From the NCBI RefSeq assembly GCF_001625215.2, contig NC_030384.2, positions 45,046,390 to 45,110,389 on the forward strand: DNA of 64,000 bases, written 5' to 3'. Positions 36,342 to 49,500 of the stretch are shown piece after piece. How positions within the stretch are numbered: position 1 is the first letter of the stretch; the number at the start of each line of letters is the position of its first letter. This DNA is from Daucus carota subsp. sativus (taxonomy: Eukaryota > Streptophyta > Magnoliopsida > Apiales > Apiaceae). The position numbers were made by a program, and so were the translations under genes. Below the pieces are notes generated by a model, which was not told where the DNA came from, ran no database searches, and saw only the letters and a list, made by a program, of their open reading frames with translations.

Positions 36342-38126
36342 TTAAAAGTGACGGTTGAGTGATAAGGCAACAGGAATTTTCAAATTTACAACTGAATATA
36401 TCTAATATCTAATTTAAATTTAATAATAATTTTAAAATCACAATGACATGTATTTAACGTTGTTCAAAAAATCAATGATTAATCACGTTCCGGCATTCCG
36501 TAGCTAGCCGAACTGATTAAATGTCCGATTATTTAAGTTAATCATCTGATTAAACCCTGATCAATTTCATTAAATCCTAATTAATTCTTATTTCGTAACT
36601 TTATCAATTAAGTCTAATTTCCACCTTTCACACTGGTTTTTGGACTTGTCAATAATTTCATATAAACTGACAGAAATTAAGTAAATGATAAAATTTTAAT
36701 TTAGTATAATAATCCGGTTACCAGCTCTGGATATTAGTAGTAATAATTTTGTTCCATATTAAAAATATTAATATAATTTTATCAAATAATTTTTTCAAAA
36801 GACTTGATTAATATAATTTTATCAAATAAATTTTTCAAAAGACTTGATGTTATTAATTAATCTTTTCTATCTATCAGATCACAGAATAATACACTTAAAA
36901 AATAAACTCATAAATTTGACAAGGACAAAAAACACACGAATTTTTTTCTACCTATAACTTGCTAGGGCAAACAAGAAACCCAACTATTCGTTGAATACGT
37001 TGAAGGGAATCATTCGTTGATTTAAATAAAACGAGGATAACAAATCAACAATACCCAAACCAAATATCTTATTCCAAATCGCAGGTGGATTAATAAAATA
37101 TCGAAACGAAAACCACAGAGCTAAGTATCAAAATCCGTTGACCCCGAGTGACAAAAAATCTCACTTGTAAATCCCCGTTTCGTTTCGTCTATAAATTGGC
37201 ACAAATATCGATACGTTGTCGAAAGCAACCAAACAGAGCTCGCTCTTCTTTGTATCTCTAATTCCCCTCGCTCACGGCAGGGTCGGGGTTTTGTATAATA
37301 AATCAACCTATACACACAACATACTTACACATACATTACCCCCACCCCCGCCACTTTATTCTTAACAAAGCAAGAGATCTATTTATTTTTAATTTTTAGG
37401 GTTTGGTTCGACTCAATTCGATCTCGTCTCTCTCATTCTTTACCTGGTGCGTGCTTTGATTATATGCTTTTTATTCATTGTTTGTATACGTGTATACTGT
37501 TTGTTTGCTGTTTAATTGTTTGATTGGATCAGTTTTGAGGATGCAGCTGTGGTGAGATTATTTTTGTTTTTCGTATTTAGCTGTTGTTTAGTGTCGTAAT
37601 TTAGTTTGTTGTGCGAGAATTATGCGTTTTCTGATAGTAACTTGCTGTTGAAATTGAACTACGGGTTTTACTGACTGTGGATTTGATTTAATTCGAAGGA
37701 GTTTGTCTGTTAGACAGTAGGATTTCGTGTGATGATAGCGGATGCAAGTGCCACTACCTCGTAAATCTTTAATATTTGTTTTATAATGGCTGTATGAAAA
37801 TCTGATACAATTCAAGGCAAGCAGATTTTGAAAGCTTTTAGAGTCCCGATCAATTACTAGCAGATTGCGAAAGACCTTCTAAGATCTCGATTGAGTAATA
37901 TTATGTTTTAAAGACTTTCTGGAATTCTAATTGAATACCTTTTTGGCTTTTACCAGCCAAAAAAATGCAATAGACTCTAAATCAGAAGCACCTTAGATGT
38001 TTGTATAATGATGATTATATAGATATCTGATTGCTACAGTATTTAGTTATATTATTCTGGTTTAGTGTTGGTGGTTTCTTATGATTCTGACTAAATAGGT
38101 CGAGGCTGATTAAGCAACTGAAATTA

Positions 38127-41100
38127 ATGGCGTCTAGAACAATAAGGAGAAGGCTCCACCATAGGGATGTTGATGGGAAAAAGCATGAACATTTTGTGTC
38201 ATCTGAGGCGGATGGCTTGAATGAACCTTTACTTGGGAGAAATGACTATGAAGATAAGCCCCTGGAGGTAGGTCACCATTTATGTCTTGCTTCTGTCGTA
38301 TAGTAAACATATAAACATATGCGACTACTTTTGTCTCTTTTTTTTAATGTGGGGTGTTGGTTTTGGCAAATAAGAGGATAATTTTTGGGCAATACAGGGT
38401 GAAACACTTTCAGATATCTTGGATGAGGAAAAAAGAAAAGAACAGTTGCATTGGATGTTTATTTTCTCAAACCTAATTGCACAATGGGCACAATGGTTAT
38501 GTAAGTTGCATCTTACCCTTGTCCTGAAGCAGCATATATTCTCTATCTGCCTTAAGATGATTCGATACCAGTATACCACCTATTTTCAAAATATTAGTCC
38601 ACTTTTGGGAGAAAAAATTTATTTCAATTAGCTGTCCAGTTCTACTTTCAATGCAACTTTTTAAACAAATTTCGAATTGTTCCCTTTAGTTTGTATTCCC
38701 AAGTTTGACTCTATTCCACATAATTTTGTTCAATCAATGCTAATGATGCAGTATACAGGTACAATTGGAATTTTTTTTCCGATGTCACTTTTTCTTAATG
38801 AGTAATTTTTATAAAGTGAATTATTATTTCGAAACCTAGGGAGTATATAGTAATTATGGGAATTTTACTTGGGGATGATTAATTGAAGTTTATCACACAC
38901 ACACACACACATATTGCGTTGAACCTCTTCTGACGACTTGAGACACAACTTAAATCCCACTCTTTTCATATTTATTCTTTACAATTGTGTGTGTTGGCCT
39001 ACCTGGATGTGTATAATTCATCAACCATGTACCTGGTTACTAGGTCTTACTCATTCGAGATCAGTATGCAATCTCTTCGTATTCATTCTTTACAATTGTG
39101 GGTGTTGGCCTACCTAGACGTGTACAATTCATCAACCATGTACCTGGATACTAGGTCTTACTCATTCGAATCAGTATGCAATCTTACCTGCTACAGTTCA
39201 TGTTGGTGCATTAGTAAAAGTAATTAAAAAAAAATTGCTCTAATTCCCCCCGGTGTCTGATGTAAAGATCATGTCTTTGCTTTCTCTATAAAGGTGCACG
39301 GCATGTGATTTACTTTTGTCTCTTGTTGTTAAATATATTTTTTTTAAGGTAATGTAGTGTTGCACAATCAGGACCATTTTTGCTATGCTGGTGCTAAATG
39401 GATACCAGTATAATGTTATTGACCACTTCTCCGGTTACCACATACATAGAGCTTCTACTCGTGCACTTTCTTCGGGAGCTGTCTTTTACGCATGTGTTCA
39501 CACAACATTGAATGAATTAGAATATCATGGTCTGTTTATAGCAGTGGGTGGCTAATATGCCACTTCCTCTTGGCAGATGCAACAAAATATAAAAATATAT
39601 TTGGTGTTTGTAATATACCCCTGTTTGGAGTCGCATATTTTGATTTTCCTTCTTAATATTTGTAGCGAATTTGCTGCTTAGTTCAGGATCACTTATTGGG
39701 CGTTTTCTGCCTTTCGCTTCTGGCACTTTAAGTGGATCAGCCAATAGAGCTCTTCTGCATCCATTAAGTCCCTTGCAGGTATGAGTTTATGGTATCTTTT
39801 GGGTTTTTGCTTGTTTGAAATTATAGTAGTAGCCATATGTTGATTATAGCTGTCATCAATAATCTAAATTTGAGTTTAGGGTAGGATACGTTGCAGTATT
39901 TTATTTTCATCACACTGTTAATCATGATGCATCATAGGACATAGAGTCATGATGTTCTTTTGTGCTGACTATTAATTCGAACTGTTTCAAAACTTGTGTG
40001 TGTGTGAGCCGATATATCATTTTTCTGAATGCTTGAACTGCCACCTTTTTAAGGTCAAATTTACTGGACAGTTGAGCATATTAGAATAGCCAGGTTGTAT
40101 CGCATGTCGTTTTCATGATTCTTCTTACACTTTCCACCCAGTCTCAGTATTAGAATTTCCGTGTTCTCCTGTTATTTTTCCAGCAATCCAACTATGTGAA
40201 TGATGCACAGCGCTTGGAATTATACAATGTGTTTGAGACGATGATGATTGGCATTAAATGTTATATGTAATATGTGTATTTGTTGGGTGAATATCAGAAA
40301 AGATAGGAAATAGTTGAATTTTTCGATATTGGTGCCTTGGTGGTGTCCGGAGAGTAGAGAAAGTGGAAATTTTAGGGCCACGCTCAAAGTTGGATTTGTG
40401 ATGCTTTCCTTTGAAATTTTTTGATAGCTTTCATCTGTCAGGTATTGGGAGAGGTGGTTTTTTTAGCATTTCACCCCACCTGCTCAATTTAAATTGCAGA
40501 CAATTTATATCTCGAAAATTATAGTTACTCTTGAATCAAGGTTTTGTTGGAGAGACGTTTGAGTTTCATATGGGAGCTTTTATTAGGTTTTTTCCAGAAA
40601 CATGCAAGGATTCAATTTCTGAGGGTCTCTTTGTTGTGGATTTTGGTTTACGCATTTGCATTAAATAATTACTACAGTATATAAACATAGGAAAACACAA
40701 AACCGTAATACAGTTGTCATGTAATATATTCAAGTACAGTTCTTTCTTTTCTGTCACCAAATGTATTTTTTTTGCTGTAGATTAAGAGAATGTGTGTTGT
40801 TTATAAAATATTCAAGATTATTTATCTTGACATGACTTGCATCTCCAGGAAGCAAGACTCGCTAATCTAAAGCAAAGACTGGAAGTCCCTTTTGATGGTT
40901 CTTGTGTGGAGCATCAGGTATGTCTTCTTCCAGTATAATATCACAACTCCTAATAATCGATGTTTCCCTGTATTTATTTGACACCAAAAATAGTTGATTT
41001 TGTGTACTACTATTAATTTTAATATATAATAACGAATAAATTGTGTGTGTGTGTGTGTGTGTGTGTATTTGGTTCATAGAAACTTATGGTGGATGCATTT

Positions 41101-44074
41101 TAGTGGTGAAAAGTGTTTTTCCTGCGCATACTTCACTGCTTTAACTTTGTATTTGGTTGCAGGATGCTCTGAAACAGTTGTGGAGACTAGCTTATCCAGA
41201 AAGGGTACTCCCAGCTCTTAAATCTGAGCTCTGGAAAGACATGGGATGGCAAGGACCTGATCCTTCTACAGACTTCAGGTTTGTTTTGATGTTGTAGTAA
41301 CATACACTGGGCTTTCATTATGAATTGATTTTACTTGATACTTATCTTAACTTGTTCTAGGGGTGGAGGATTAATATCACTGGAGAATCTTATTTTCTTT
41401 GCCAAGATGTATCCGGTATGTTGGCCATTATCTGACATCGTTAAATAAGTTGGCAATTAGACTCTGTAGTATATAATGGAGAATGAATTCGGCGTAGTTT
41501 TCAAAAATCTTTGGCTTGATATAAAAGTCTAAAAATGTGGCAAAGTCTAGCCAGTGTGGTTGTAAGGCTGAGAGTTCTTCGATCATTTCTTAAAATAACA
41601 TAGTTTCGAGATTGCTGTCATAGTACTTGTCGGATACAGGCGCTACAGCACAATTATGCTCTGTATTAAAAGCTCAGACCAACAGAATGAGAAATGTTTG
41701 TTTGTTTAGTCTCATAAAAATCTCCTTCTGTAACTCTAAATTTGTTTTTAATCAAATTAAATTTCCCTTGATCAACTTGGACTGTTGTCTGGACTGGGCT
41801 GAGTCATTTAGAAGAGGCGAGTCCTTTTTCGCTTACCTTCTATTAGGCAAGATGGTGAGGCTATCAACTAAAAGCACATTTGTAGATTTATTTTTTCCTC
41901 CAGCAATTCTAATATAAGTAATAATAATAGGCCGAACTTAAAAAAGAGCAAGTTAAGCTAACAACACTACTTCAGCCGTATGTCAAAACTAAAAGCACAC
42001 AAACTGTAGTCATTATAAAAGTAAAAACCAAAGCTCTGAAAATTCTAATCTCAGTTTTGTTTTGTCTGGGTTATAACCAATAAAATTATTACATACGTAT
42101 ATGAAAAATAAGTACCTTATTTTGGTTCATATAATAATATATATGTTGCTATAGCCGCTGTAAAATTATGGAGGTACTTGTATTCTATTTTGACTGTCAT
42201 ATTGTTGCCATACATATTTATGTATGTAACGACATACCCATATGATTAACAAGGGGACGATTGATAGATAGAAGACCCTTGTTGCCTTGCTCTTTGCCTC
42301 AAATGCCACTGGTTAGAGTCTAATTATCTGAGTATCTGGCATTGGCTGATCTGACAAATTATAGGGGGGAATTTTGACAAATGTCAGACTAGGAAAAATT
42401 TCATCTTGATTATCGCATAGTTCAATATATGAGTATATTGGTATAAAAAGATACCTTTTCTGCTGGCAGCTTTGGTAGAGAACATTAACTTTAAAATACA
42501 GTTAGGTTTTATTCTTGATGCCAACTGGTGAAACATTTAAGTTTGTTGTATGGAAGTTTGTTTACAACTGAACAAGCTAGCAAACAAATCTCTGTTATTT
42601 TCTGTATTGCAGTCTCTAGCTAGTTAGGGTAGGTCTTCTACTACTCTGTCTATTGGGCTCGTTCTGGAAGTATACATTTATGGTGTTATGATGCTACTGC
42701 CTTATCTGTTATAATCTTCAAATATTAAGTTATTATGTTACCCAATTTAAAGGATTTCCTTTCATCTTTTGGTAAGTATTGAAAGCTTTGCCGAGAAAAA
42801 GCAGGTCTCATCTTGATTAGCCAAATTGTTGGTTCAGTGAGGTGTTCCGAGTTTTTGCTCTGCATATGTGTGAGTGCTTTGGGTAATTCGTATTAGAAAT
42901 TTAGTCTTGGTTATATTCTCTTAAGGAGTTCTTTTTGTTTTGGTTAAGTACTTATTCTTTCTAAAATTAGGCTTCAACTCCCTAGTGCTTTGTGAGACTC
43001 CTCTGTATTCATTTATACCCTTTTCGGTGCCATCAGTACTAGACAAAGGTCTCAAGATTAGGTCTATATTATATTAATATTCACAAGTATCATGTGTAGA
43101 CTGAATTATTGAAATTTGTTTGAAATTTAATCTTAAATAGTAATTAGCACCTTGAAACTTCTTCTTACCAGGAGGCATTCCAGAATTTGCTTCACAAAAG
43201 TGATGGAAAAAGAGCTGAATGGGAGTATCCATTTGCTGTCGCTGGCATTAATATCTCTTTCATGCTGATTCAAATGTTGGATCTTCAGTCAGGTACTTAA
43301 TGACCTAGAAGTGTCACAATTTGTTGAGCAGCACTTTCATAAGTCTGCAACATAAGATGTATGGTCAACTAGTCATGTGTATGATGACAAATTAACAAAG
43401 CAATGTTTATTGCATGTTACAAGTAGCAAAATATAGTGGTTTCTTAAAACTAATTTCAACAATAAAAGGATGCATAGTAAAACACCCAAGACTGGTCAAA
43501 CAAAGAGACAACCATCTGCAGCCTGCTTTTTTAACCAATAAAGCAGTCAAATTCTGAAATTGTAGTGAACCCAACATACCCATAAATCTGACCATTATAT
43601 TGAACGCATGCATGACTTGGATTTTATAGTATTAGTTTGACCATTTCCTGGCAATATGGAATGGTGGTGAAGTATTTAAGATGTTCAAAGGGACAATTAT
43701 GGTTAAACACCATTCTTGCAGGAAAACCAACATCGTTGGCGGGATTACGCTTCTTAGATTTGCTAAGTGAAGATGAAATGGCATTTGATAATCTGTATTG
43801 TGTGGCCTTCCAAATGCTGGACGCTCAGTGGCTTGCCAAACGAGCATCGTATATGCAATTCAATGTAAGGGTATTTAGTGTTACCAACACCAATAATTTT
43901 ACACATCAATTACATGTTCTTGTTTTCTTTTTTTTACTGACCAATATTAAATAATATCCGCAGGAGGTTCTGAAGTCTACAAGGGCACAGCTAGAGCGTG
44001 AGCTTGCACTTGAAGATACTTACAGTGTGAAAGACCTACCAGCATACAATATGTTGAAAAAGCAGTCATCATAA
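38127..44074 (+). CDS. ELMO/CED-12 domain protein (plant ELMOD-like)
   Basis: Nine exons join in frame to 323 aa: 38127-38267, 38398-38500, 39666-39778, 40849-40917, 41163-41278, 41361-41415, 43172-43292, 43722-43864 and 43964-44074. The ELMO domain covers about residues 125-290. It contains the family signature W-K-D-M-GWQGPDPSTDFRGGG followed by ISLENLIFF; Arg181 in DFRG is the conserved arginine proposed to act as a GAP finger on ARF-family GTPases in ELMOD proteins, and its codon is split by intron 5. The N-terminal 80 residues are basic then hydrophobic (WMFIFSNLIAQWAQWL). In plants ELMOD relatives are linked to pollen aperture formation, but the role of this one is not shown here. Intron 6 is 1756 bp. 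The stop is followed by a short 3' UTR. Confidence 0.93.
38973..39190 (+). repeat. 111-bp tandem duplication in ELMO intron 2
   Basis: TTCTTTACAATTGTGTGTGT and TTCTTTACAATTGTGGGTGT start two nearly identical units 111 bp apart, each running through CATCAACCATGTACCTGG and ACTCATTCGA to AGTATGCAATCT. An (AC)n run lies just upstream at 38894-38911. It is intronic, so there is no effect on the protein. Confidence 0.85.
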
Positions 44075-44908
44075 AAAAAGTATATAATTTGTATGTTGCT
44101 GGTATCACAGCTGTAATTGTAACTGAAAGCAAATTTTTCTCAAGGGGTATATATCAAATTGTCAATTTTATTTGAAAAAATTGTGCAAGTTGATCAAGTC
44201 TTGGAATCACGACATTTGAAAGCAAAAAATTGTCAGGATCTAAATCAAATTACAATTTTAGAACTGATTTCCCAGGTCTCGTCTTTGTTTTCCGATGTGC
44301 TCGAGCAAGGTACGATTATCTTTTTGGAACCTTTTCTAATTTATAAATTTTAAACAAGTGCAAACCTTTAGACTTTAAGCTCCCAAATTCAGTAAATTTG
44401 GCCCTCAAACTCAAAGATGTAGTGTATCTCGTGAGATTCGTACATATTATAAACATGTAAAAATGGATCCGAGACATCTTAGCACACTCTATGACCATCT
44501 TAGCCTAAAGATTTTAGTCCAAGGTCCAACCGCATAACCCTTGCCTTAACCATCCACGAGTGCAAGCACAATTTATATAATTCTCCCAAAGAAATACTCA
44601 TACATTTCATATACTGACAAGAACATCAACATGTTTGTGTATATAAAATAGTGTTGTGGTCAGATAACCAGACACTGCAACAGAAATTTTCCCAGTTCGC
44701 ATCACAACGAAGAATGTCAGAAAAGCTATCATTACCTAGATAACTTCCAAGTACCAACTAGCTTGTAATATGCTTTTCAATTCAAACACTATAACTTCTA
44801 TTCCCTCTGAGATGATCTGTTGGCTCATCGCAGAAATTTTAATTCCAAGCAAGATAATAATCGAGTATGACAACATCTACTTGTACAAAAATGCAGTTGT
44901 GATTGCTA
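44075..44908. other. Convergent 3' region between the ELMO gene and GrpE
   Basis: The two genes converge here. The stretch contains both 3' UTRs and no gene I can support; short frames are AT-rich and unlike known proteins. Confidence 0.5.
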
Positions 44909-47900
44909 CTAATCCTCAGTGCTTGTTGGTTCTGAGCTGTCTTCTTCTTTTGGTTCAATAACATCCTCTGATTCCTCCGACTCCTCCGACTGTTGCACTG
45001 ATTCAGATTTTGCAGGCCCTGGACCGGCAGATACCTTAACCATTGATGGCCGTAAGAGTCGGTCACCGAGTAAGAACCCTTTGCGAAATTCCTGAAGTAT
45101 AATGCCTTCTTCAAATTCGTCAGAATCTTCACGCATAATGGCCTCATGCAGCTTTTACAAACCAAAAGAAAAGGAAAAATGTCATGTAATGTTGAATGAA
45201 GTAAAAAAAAGATACACAAGTAGAGCAATTCTGGAAGTTCAGCTTGGGACATGGTTGTCTTCGAGGTATGTAGTTGTTAGCAATATTCACCTAAGTTGGC
45301 TCAGACTAATCAAAACAAAACTAACCTAAATGTGTGTATCAGGTCTTCTCAAGACCTTACTTTTTACTCGGCATTTGAAATAGTTCATAAGAGCATATTC
45401 AAATATAGTTGATTCGTTAGACGGATCAACGCATTGGTGGAATCTGGTAATTCAGCAGTTCTTTATTGGTCCATCAACAATATTAAACTCCATCTATCCG
45501 TTAGCCAATCTATCAAAAAATGGAGTTCTGATGGATCGACGGCCATCAATTTGATTGTCGGACCAATAAACAGTCGCTGTATCCGAAAAAAATCCATCAA
45601 TTCATTGATTTGATGGACAGATCAACTAAAATTGTTTTGTAGCTGCCTCATCAGAAATAAGTTAATTTTTCTTGCACAGTAACAAATTCCATGAACTTCT
45701 TCGACGAATTAACGAATTAGCAGGGTTTAATGGTGGGATGCTCTAAGGTAAATGACTGGATTTGGAGCCAACTCGGGAGCTGTACCCATCATGCTAATAA
45801 ATAGATAGACAAATTATAATAAACAGTAATAGAATACCAAAAAAAATAATTTACTTTTTTCTTGGAAAGCATGTGCATATTTAATGATAAATCTGGAAAT
45901 GCATGCCTTGTACTTGGTGCACAAGGCTCCCTCATTACCATTACCAGTATATAGGGGAGGTCAAGATTTACGCAGCCTTACCCTTACGAGCTTCATAGCA
46001 GCATATGAGTTTGTAAAACAGATAAAAGGGGATTTGAATCTGACAATTAGAACGTAAAGGACAGTTCAGAATAACTCAGCTTACCATGGGATCGAAAGGG
46101 TTTCCAGTAGTTTCAACAGGCACAACACCAAGGGACCCTAGAACCTCCGAAAATTGCTTGGATATGCTCTGGTAGCTGTTGTTAATTTTACCCTCTCCCT
46201 CTGTCTCTACCTTGATCTGAGTATTAGCTCTATCAAAATTGTCTAGAACAGGTAAAAGACTTTCCACAACTTCCCCTTTTGCATTTGTTACAAGCGAGAG
46301 TCGTTCTCTTTCTGTTCTTTTCCGGAAATTTTCAAAATCTGCACTAATCCGAAGAACTCGGTCTTTCTCATATGACAATTCCGCGGACAAAGTAGCCACT
46401 TTGCTTTCCAGAGCAACTTTTTCATCTTCAATGGATTGTAAAAGAGCTTCTATTTCTGCAATTTTAGGCTCATCATTGTTTGCTACCGCCTCTTTGTAAG
46501 ACTGGAGTGAAGCTAAAATGGCTGAAGCTGGTTCTTCTGCATCAGTAGTTTCATCCTCAGTTGCAGTTTCGCCATCTTCCACATCGGTACTTTCTGAGTT
46601 GTCCTATAAGATATTGGTATATAAGCATATGGAGCTCAGCAAGGACATTTAAAACATCAATGAGAGAGCTATACCATTTTTAAAGTTCATTAAGTTAAGG
46701 CTAAGACAAGATCGAGCCAAACAAGCTAAAAGCATATGCATGGAAACAGGCTGTAACGCTAGGCAAATGACACATTTTACAATCATTTACACTAAGGAGA
46801 GATGCTGCATTTAATAGTTAATCTGTAATTTGTAAGCTAAAAATCCAGTAGTTTATTGAAGTAATGCCTAATTATGGGTCTCAAACTCTAAAACCCGTGA
46901 TATTATTGTGTATAGGCAGTGTTACAGAAATCGGGAATCGGACCTAATCGGTTGAGCTACCGATTCAAGGATTAATCGGAAATCGGGGATTAATCGGAAG
47001 GATTAATCGGAGTTAAAATCGGGTTTATTTTAATATTAAAATATTACTTAATATTTAGTTATTATTATATTAGCTATTTAGTAACTAATATATTTATTAT
47101 ATTCATAAACTCTATAATTATTCATATTTAAAGTAATATAGTATTTTAATTTTAATAATTTATCACATATACTTCGATTATGAAATATATATAAGGATTA
47201 ATCGGATTTCAAAAATCGGATCGGTGGCCGACCTTGCAAGGGATTAATCGGGGATTTATCGGTTAAATCGGGGATTTTTAGAACACTGTGTATAGGTCTA
47301 CATCCATGGTAAACCCACCCAAGCGCAGTCATGCCACTTTTCTATTTGTTTAGCATTGACCTATGAAAATTTAAATATCCAAATGTATCATTGTTCAATG
47401 ATAAAGTAAACATACTTCTATGTGAAACAAACTAGACATTCTCAGACACGCAACAAAAACTGTACTACAGGGAATTTTGTAGATCAGCTGCATTTGCACT
47501 GTTCTGAAAAGGTTTCAAAATAGCTGATCATTGGGTAACACAACATCGATCCAGTGACAATGAAATAAAAACCTTGAAATCCCCAGTACACGGTATGTTA
47601 TATTGTTATCTCTTCCAAAATGTAATCAAGTATTAATTCTATTGTATAAAGGTCAACACCACATAACACTTGCCACCAACCAGGCCACCATTAACATATC
47701 TTGTGCTTCTCTTAACAATTTTTAATTAGGTAAAGCAAAGTCCTCGTTTCATTACACTCGAAGATTCCATTTTCTTTCTACAATTCAGTACATACCTAAT
47801 TATCTTTAATACACACACATCCGACACTAACAAACTTCGATTCAGCTAAAACAATATATTCCCTCCACTAACCATAAACTATTTCTTAAACTTCAATATG

Positions 47901-48414
47901 AACCATCAAGTCATCAACTATACATATAAATAGGTCAAGATGAGATTTTTAATTTCCAAACAGAAAATTACAACTACCCTTTTTTTTTTGACAAAACAAC
48001 TACCCTTTTAATCCCATCACAATTCACATCCAAATCAACAATCATTTTTACCCACAACACAAAAATCCAAGAACTCCCCAAATTAAAATACAAAAATAAG
48101 TATACAATTCAAGGGTGAGTTAGCAAATGCACTACCTCGAGCTGAGCCTCTTGAACCTCCTCCTCCACTTCTTGTGTCCCAGTAGTTTCACCAGAAGAAG
48201 CAAAACACACTGAACCAAGACCAAAACGGTGGCGTTTCAATACCCTATGAGAAAACTGTAAAGGTGTGAACTTTAAGCTGCTGCAATGAGATTTTGGGTG
48301 TATTTGTCTTTTGGGCGTTAAAGAGAGGCACGCAAAAGAGTTTCTATTGGTGGGTTTTATCGGAGGGTGGGGAGCAGCGAGAGCGGCTGCTCTGAGCAGT
48401 GTTGTTGCCGCCAT
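44909..48414 (-). CDS. GrpE, chloroplast-type Hsp70 nucleotide exchange factor
   Basis: Three minus-strand exons, 48414-48136, 46603-46085 and 45151-44909, join in frame to 346 aa. Residues 1-75 are Ala/Ser/Pro/basic without acids, a likely plastid transit peptide ending near VCFASSGE. An acidic linker (75-120) and a long coiled coil (about 125-200, including RISADFENFRKRTERER) follow. The GrpE core comes next with PVLDNFDRA and the C-terminal signature FRKGFLLGDRLLRPSMVKVS. A Glu/Ser-rich tail of about 45 aa follows. GrpE releases ADP from stromal Hsp70 so that clients cycle. The start is the only ATG before the transit-like region. Introns 1 and 2 each carry a MITE. Confidence 0.95.
45391..45743. 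mobile_element. Tourist/Harbinger-like MITE in GrpE intron 2
   Basis: GAGCAT at 45391 and ATGCTC ending at 45743 form short inverted ends, flanked on both sides by TAA (45388-45390, 45744-45746), the usual PIF/Harbinger target. The 353-bp inside has several inverted GATGGA/TCCATC segments and no coding frame. Confidence 0.6.
45940..45995 (+). mobile_element. Short SINE-like remnant in GrpE intron 2
   Basis: CCAGTATATAGGGGAGGTCA then ATTTACGCAGCCTTACCC resembles the middle of the SINE-like piece at 495-650. It is too short to classify firmly. Confidence 0.3.
46917..47288. mobile_element. hAT MITE with perfect 8-bp duplication in GrpE intron 1
   Basis: The element starts CAGTGTTACAGAAATCGG and ends GGGGATTTTTAGAACACTG, pairing as hAT-like inverted ends. 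The octamer TGTATAGG flanks it exactly (46909-46916 and 47289-47296). The inside is full of ATTAATCGG motifs at both ends with an AT-rich middle. Length is 372 bp, without a transposase. Confidence 0.9.
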
Positions 48415-48639
48415 GGATAGATACAGATGGGGGTGTATGTAATTGTTTGTGAGTAAACAGAGGAGAGGATAATAAAATGATGATTCAACTAGTGTAATGA
48501 ATGATGGAAGGGGTGGGTGGATCTGGTGCGGTCAGTTCCACCGCATGGCGCGAGTCTGCGCTAATTTTACTGAGCCAAAAATCAAAATGGCCGTAAAAGA
48601 ATTCTGTTTCACGTTATTTTTGTATGAAACAAAAATGTA

Positions 48640-48895
48640 CTCCTTCTCTCCCCTAATTCGTGGCTTATTTGATTTTTTATGGTTAAATTGATCGAACTTT
48701 GACTACAAATGACATGTAACTCTTTTGTAGTTTTAAAATTATAAAATATGCATAATAAAATATGTAAAGTATAATTTTTAATGATATAATTTTTATGATT
48801 GTTCTTAATCATATTATATATATAATTTGTGGTCAAATTTTCGTCAATTTGACCATCAAAAACCAAACAAGCCAAAAATTATGGTACAGAGGGAG
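48640..48895. mobile_element. Stowaway MITE upstream of GrpE
   Basis: CTCCTTCTCTCCCCTAATT at the left and AATTATGGTACAGAGGGAG at the right are imperfect inverted ends with TA on both sides (48638-48639, 48896-48897). Inner pairing continues (GGCTTATTTG against CAAACAAGCC). It lies about 230 bp above the GrpE start. Confidence 0.78.
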
Positions 48896-49211
48896 TATGT
48901 CGCAAGGTATATTAAAAATTATATGATAAATTTAAAAATATTTTTTGAACAGTGCTTTATAACTCAAAAATTGTATTTGGGAAAAGTATTAGTTATTCAT
49001 AATCCATTATCAATTTAAAATGATATATAGTTTTTATAATAATTTAAAATAATAATAATATGTTGTTTAGATACATAGTCAATTGTTGCTTTTATTTGAG
49101 CAATGGACTAGTTCCATGACATTAGTTTAGATGTCCCAGATTTGTCCGATTAAATTTTAATTGGCCTCTTTACCAATTAAATTCAAACTCCTCAAGGATA
49201 ATAGATAATAT

Positions 49212-49500
49212 AAATGAAATAAAATATTGTTTGTATATAATAATGGCTATTCCGTTTATAATTGAAATGGTCCAAGTGTTTCTCAAAATTATTGCTTCCA
49301 TCTGGTTTACATAGTTTGCGGGCTGTTTGTAGTCTATTACGTGAGCTCGTGAGTTTACTCGGTGCGCACCCGAAAGGTAGCGGCTGTGGGTTCTTACGTC
49401 AAAAAAATAAAAATGAAATAAAATATCATTTGTATATAATAATGGCTATTCTGTTCATAATTACAATGGTCCAAGTATTCCTGAAAATTATTGCTCCCAC
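49212..49500 (+). repeat. 199-bp-period duplication containing a SINE-like tail
   Basis: About 90 bp at 49212-49301 (AAATGAAATAAAATATTGTT) recur at 49411-49500 with some ten changes. Between them lies 49318-49407, which includes CTCGGTGCGCACCCGAAAGG, GTAGCGGCTGTGGG and a final run of A. That text resembles the 3' end of Au-type plant SINEs as I remember them. The flanks are far longer than a normal SINE target duplication, so a tandem duplication is involved. Confidence 0.55.

Larger units (their letters stand above)
35365..38126. other. Shared upstream region of eIF5B and the ELMO gene
   Basis: The two genes are divergent. Besides the eIF5B promoter side, the stretch holds a nested MITE (35892-36341), a very AT-rich core (36370-36900) and the ELMO leader. 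The ELMO 5'-UTR exon appears to end at TTTACCTG (37446) before GTGCGT; the intron closes at CTAAATAG (38098). No protein gene is visible. Confidence 0.5.
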
